The notes under the pieces: model-generated | The model's database searches: none | What the model was told of the DNA's origin: nothing | Seen by the model: the letters and a program-made list of their open reading frames with translations, nothing else | Made by a program: the position numbers and the translations under genes | From: Punica granatum | Taxonomy: Eukaryota; Streptophyta; Magnoliopsida; Myrtales; Lythraceae | DNA length: 64,000 nt | Direction: 5' to 3' | Assembly: GCF_007655135.1 (NCBI RefSeq) | Contig: NW_022204383.1 | Span: 1 to 64,000, forward strand | Part shown: piece by piece, positions 61,801 to 64,000 of the stretch | Numbering within the stretch: the stretch's first letter is position 1 | Layout of the letters: each line of letters opens with the position of its first letter

Positions 61801-61816
61801 CCAGTGGAGTCGCCAA
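61801..61816 (-). other. Primer binding site complementary to tRNA-Arg
   Basis: The minus strand reads TGGCGACTCCACTGGG. Its complement CCCAGTGGAGTCGCCA matches, as I remember it, the last 13 bases of plant tRNA-Arg(ACG) plus CCA, 16 of 16. It sits three bases (GCT) beyond the LTR terminus at 61,820, the expected place for minus-strand DNA priming. tRNA-Arg PBSs are known in Ogre-type Ty3/gypsy elements. The site fixes the orientation: LTR to the right, internal region to the left. Confidence 0.75.
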
Positions 61817-61819
61817 GCT

Positions 61820-62220
61820 GTGTGCACTCAAATTTCATCTCGTCGGGGCACGCATGCGCGCGAGCCAATCGCATGGCCTAGGAGTGTCCACCTTCCCGTG
61901 GGGACGTGTGACGGACACGCGTGAGAAGGAGTCGCCATTACCTGTTTATGACCTAAAGGTTGAGGGCCGGTGAGTTGCCCGGGTCTAGGTGTATGGGATA
62001 CACCTAGTTTGCCAAGGCGTATGGTCATGCAGAACTAGAGATTCTGAATTCGGGGGTTCTGTCACATGCGGGCCTATATCCCGTACGCCCTTTCGATACT
62101 CTGTTTGTCTAAGGCTTGCTGCTTTTACTTATTTACCGCATGAATTAAGTTGCACAGTCCTTGCCCATTTTGACACCACAAATTCGATGAAACGCCCAAA
62201 CCTTTTGCTCACCAACCGGT
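61820..62220 (-). mobile_element. LTR 3'-terminal fragment, copy B
   Basis: About 370 bp aligning with the terminal part of copy A (29,306-~29,680), followed by about 30 bp of unmatched sequence. The shared words include ATCTCGTCGGGGCACGCATG, GACGGACACGCGTGAGA and GAATTCGGGGGTTCT. It lies between the PBS and the next LTR terminus at 62,221. It is therefore a truncated second copy of the LTR end, not a complete LTR. Confidence 0.8.
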
Positions 62221-64000
62221 TGTATGGACCCAATGTGCTCTCGTTGGGGCCCGTATGCACGCAACCAAATCGCGCGGCTTAGGATTGTCCACTTTCCTTA
62301 GGATGCGTGATGGACACGCGTGAGAAGGAGTCGCTACTACATGTTTACGACCAGAAGGTCGAGAGCCGGTAAGTTACCCGGGTCTAGGGGTAATTGATAC
62401 ACCTAGTTTTGCTAAGGGATTGGTCCTGCGGAGCCGAAAAGTCCGAGTTCGAGGGTTCATGTTACGTGCTGGCCTGTATCCCTCATGCCTTTTCGGTTCT
62501 CTAGCTTGCTAGGCTTGCTGTTTTATTTATTGACCACATGGATTAGGCTGCACTCGACTTACACATTTTGACACCGAAAATTCAATGAACTAAACGATGC
62601 GGATTGTGAAACAAAGAGAAAGGTAGGCCCATGCATCGAAGAGTCAATTCACTATCCTCGTATTACAGTTCATCAAACCGTAACGGTCAACTCCCTACGT
62701 GAACCAAAACTGCGAGGCTTAGGGTTTACTTCTCTCTAGGTATGCATTGGTCGACTCAGTCGTTTGACGCTCGGACCGTTCACTCGCCGACCAGGATTCT
62801 TACAGAAATGAATGTACAAGGTAAATATCTTGATAGTGCTCTCAAAATAATAATACAAATTACAAATTACAAATGCTTGAATCTCAGTCAGTTTGCGTTC
62901 GGTTATTATTCCACTCAAACTCGCCATGAGTTTGGGAAAATACCGAAAATTGAATTCAACCGCGCGCTCAATGAATGGGACGTTGGATCCCGTGATTGAT
63001 GATTAGGGCGTTGGACCCCAAGTGCAATACGACCTATGGGTCGGGCTCGACCTGCATGACAAACATGAGCGGAAAAGTAACAAACAACATGCAGATAAGC
63101 AAGCAAGGGATTTGTTATTGCCAAGTTTACATGAGTTAGCAAGTTATTAGCCCGGGGTATTTTTGGCATACAAATATCCTATGCTAAGCAGACAAACGCG
63201 TGCAAAACATTTTGCATTCGGCTTTGTTTCAAGGACCTGACAGATATAACGTCTGTAGTCAAGTCCTTTGTGTGTGGATTGCTTTTAAAGTTGTTCTGTA
63301 TTGCAATACTGCAGTACTTACAGATTATTACAGAACAAGTCTTTTTGCTTGAAAAGCCTTAACTCACTTTTGTCCGTGTATGCTTAAGTCCAATGCATGC
63401 TTAGTCATGTAATTGTGTTTTGGTCCAAAATACCCGACTAAATACCCGAAATTGTGCTAGATGACAGAAACTCATCAGTTGGATAAGAAAAGGCTATTCA
63501 GGTGAACTTGCACCCGAACAGGTAGCCCATTTTTATCCTGACACTGTTGTGTTTCTATCAAGCTAACCCTAGGGGTGTCGCTAATTAGCGAAAAGATGAT
63601 TTTGCCCTTGACATGAAAATGATTTTCAGAAAAGGGAAACAACGCAATGCAGGCCATCTCGGCCTGTAGCCAGTGCCGACTAATTCTCTAGATCTTTCAG
63701 GGTTATGCAAGAACCCCAAAAAAGCCAAAGAATCGATCGATCTGTCCGTAAGTGATCTAGAAAGAACTTCTTCATCCTGACCTGAATTGCCTGAAATTAA
63801 GCAAAATCTCAAGTCAAGATGTGCAAGTCATTCCTAGATGTCTGTGCAATATCGGACCGCGTATCTCGGGGTTTTGACAAATGTGAGTTTTAAAAAGGGC
63901 ATTAACGTCATTTTGCAACTTGTCGACGCGAATTATATTTTACTGGCAGATTCATGCAAAATTGTTAATGTCGAGTGGATTAATCATGTGAGTGTCTCGA
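62221..64000 (-). mobile_element. LTR copy C, cut by the window end
   Basis: It starts at the same terminus (TGTATGGACC) and follows copy A colinearly for about 1.8 kb: the CCCGGGTCTAGGGG block, a block of mutated words near 62,620-62,780, paired GTTGGA-CCC words near 62,978-63,020, GCACCCGAACAGG near 63,510, and GTGAGTTTTAAAAAGGGCA near 63,883. A double minus-strand AATAAA lies at 62,522-62,531. In the PBS orientation this would be the 5' LTR; its U3 and promoter lie beyond 64,000. By-eye divergence from copy A of roughly 20% says they are not a young LTR pair. Short frames here (for example 62,742-62,999) are not credible genes. Confidence 0.75.
62522..62531 (-). promoter_or_regulatory. Possible poly(A) signal in LTR copy C
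   Basis: Two overlapping AATAAA words on the minus strand, about 300 bp from the LTR terminus, at the position equivalent to 29,610 in copy A. The conserved location is the only support. Confidence 0.42.

Noticed and set aside
61801..61816. A tRNA-Arg gene
   Set aside because: Only the 16-nt 3' end is present, with no cloverleaf upstream on the plus strand. The position 3 nt from an LTR end explains it as a primer binding site.
1..64000. Centromere or telomere identity
   Set aside because: No telomeric TTTAGGG array and no recognised centromere protein binding motif were seen. Array size and HOR structure alone do not prove centromere function.
29306..64000. Copies A and C as the two LTRs of one intact insertion
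   Set aside because: They differ at roughly a fifth of positions in the best-aligned 350 bp and no reverse transcriptase or integrase lies between them. They may come from different insertions.

Overview
This window looks like plant nuclear heterochromatin (an angiosperm; I cannot name the species). I see no credible protein-coding gene, no tRNA or rRNA gene, and nothing prokaryotic. Nearly all of it is one satellite DNA family plus pieces of a long-LTR retrotransposon. The plant call rests on the very long LTR-like segments, a 16-nt primer binding site that matches the 3' end of plant tRNA-Arg(ACG) as I remember it, and the organisation of the satellite.

Layout: (1) 1-~26,100 is a satellite array of about 64 copies of a 407-bp higher-order repeat (HOR). 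Each copy is five ~82-bp monomers (79+82+82+82+82). The array runs off the left edge. (2) ~26,100-29,305 is the decayed array edge with the same monomers. (3) 29,306-34,191 is a minus-strand LTR-like segment of about 4.9 kb with a TATA box, a poly(A) signal and internal tandem repeats. (4) 34,192-~60,027 is a second, older array of the same monomers. It is mostly without the regular 5-mer order but carries secondary amplifications, including a nearly identical 1.77-kb unit in three copies. (5) ~60,028-61,800 is non-satellite sequence with a frameshifted coiled-coil relic (gag-like guess) and a cluster of hairpins. (6) 61,801-61,816 is the primer binding site (minus strand). (7) 61,820-62,220 and 62,221-64,000 are two head-to-tail copies of the LTR terminus; the second runs off the right edge.

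Read on the minus strand from right to left the order is LTR, PBS, possible gag remnant, ~26 kb of satellite, LTR, more satellite. This suggests a link between a Tat/Ogre-like Ty3/gypsy element and the satellite: either the satellite grew from tandem repeats inside the element, or elements inserted into and were rearranged within an existing array. The LTR copies differ by roughly a fifth of positions by eye, so they are not the two ends of one young insertion.

The many long open frames across 1-60,000 are artefacts. The consensus monomer has no stop codon in any of the three minus-strand frames, and 82 and 407 are not multiples of 3, so one repetitive text is read in every frame. All counts, identities and alignments here were made by eye.
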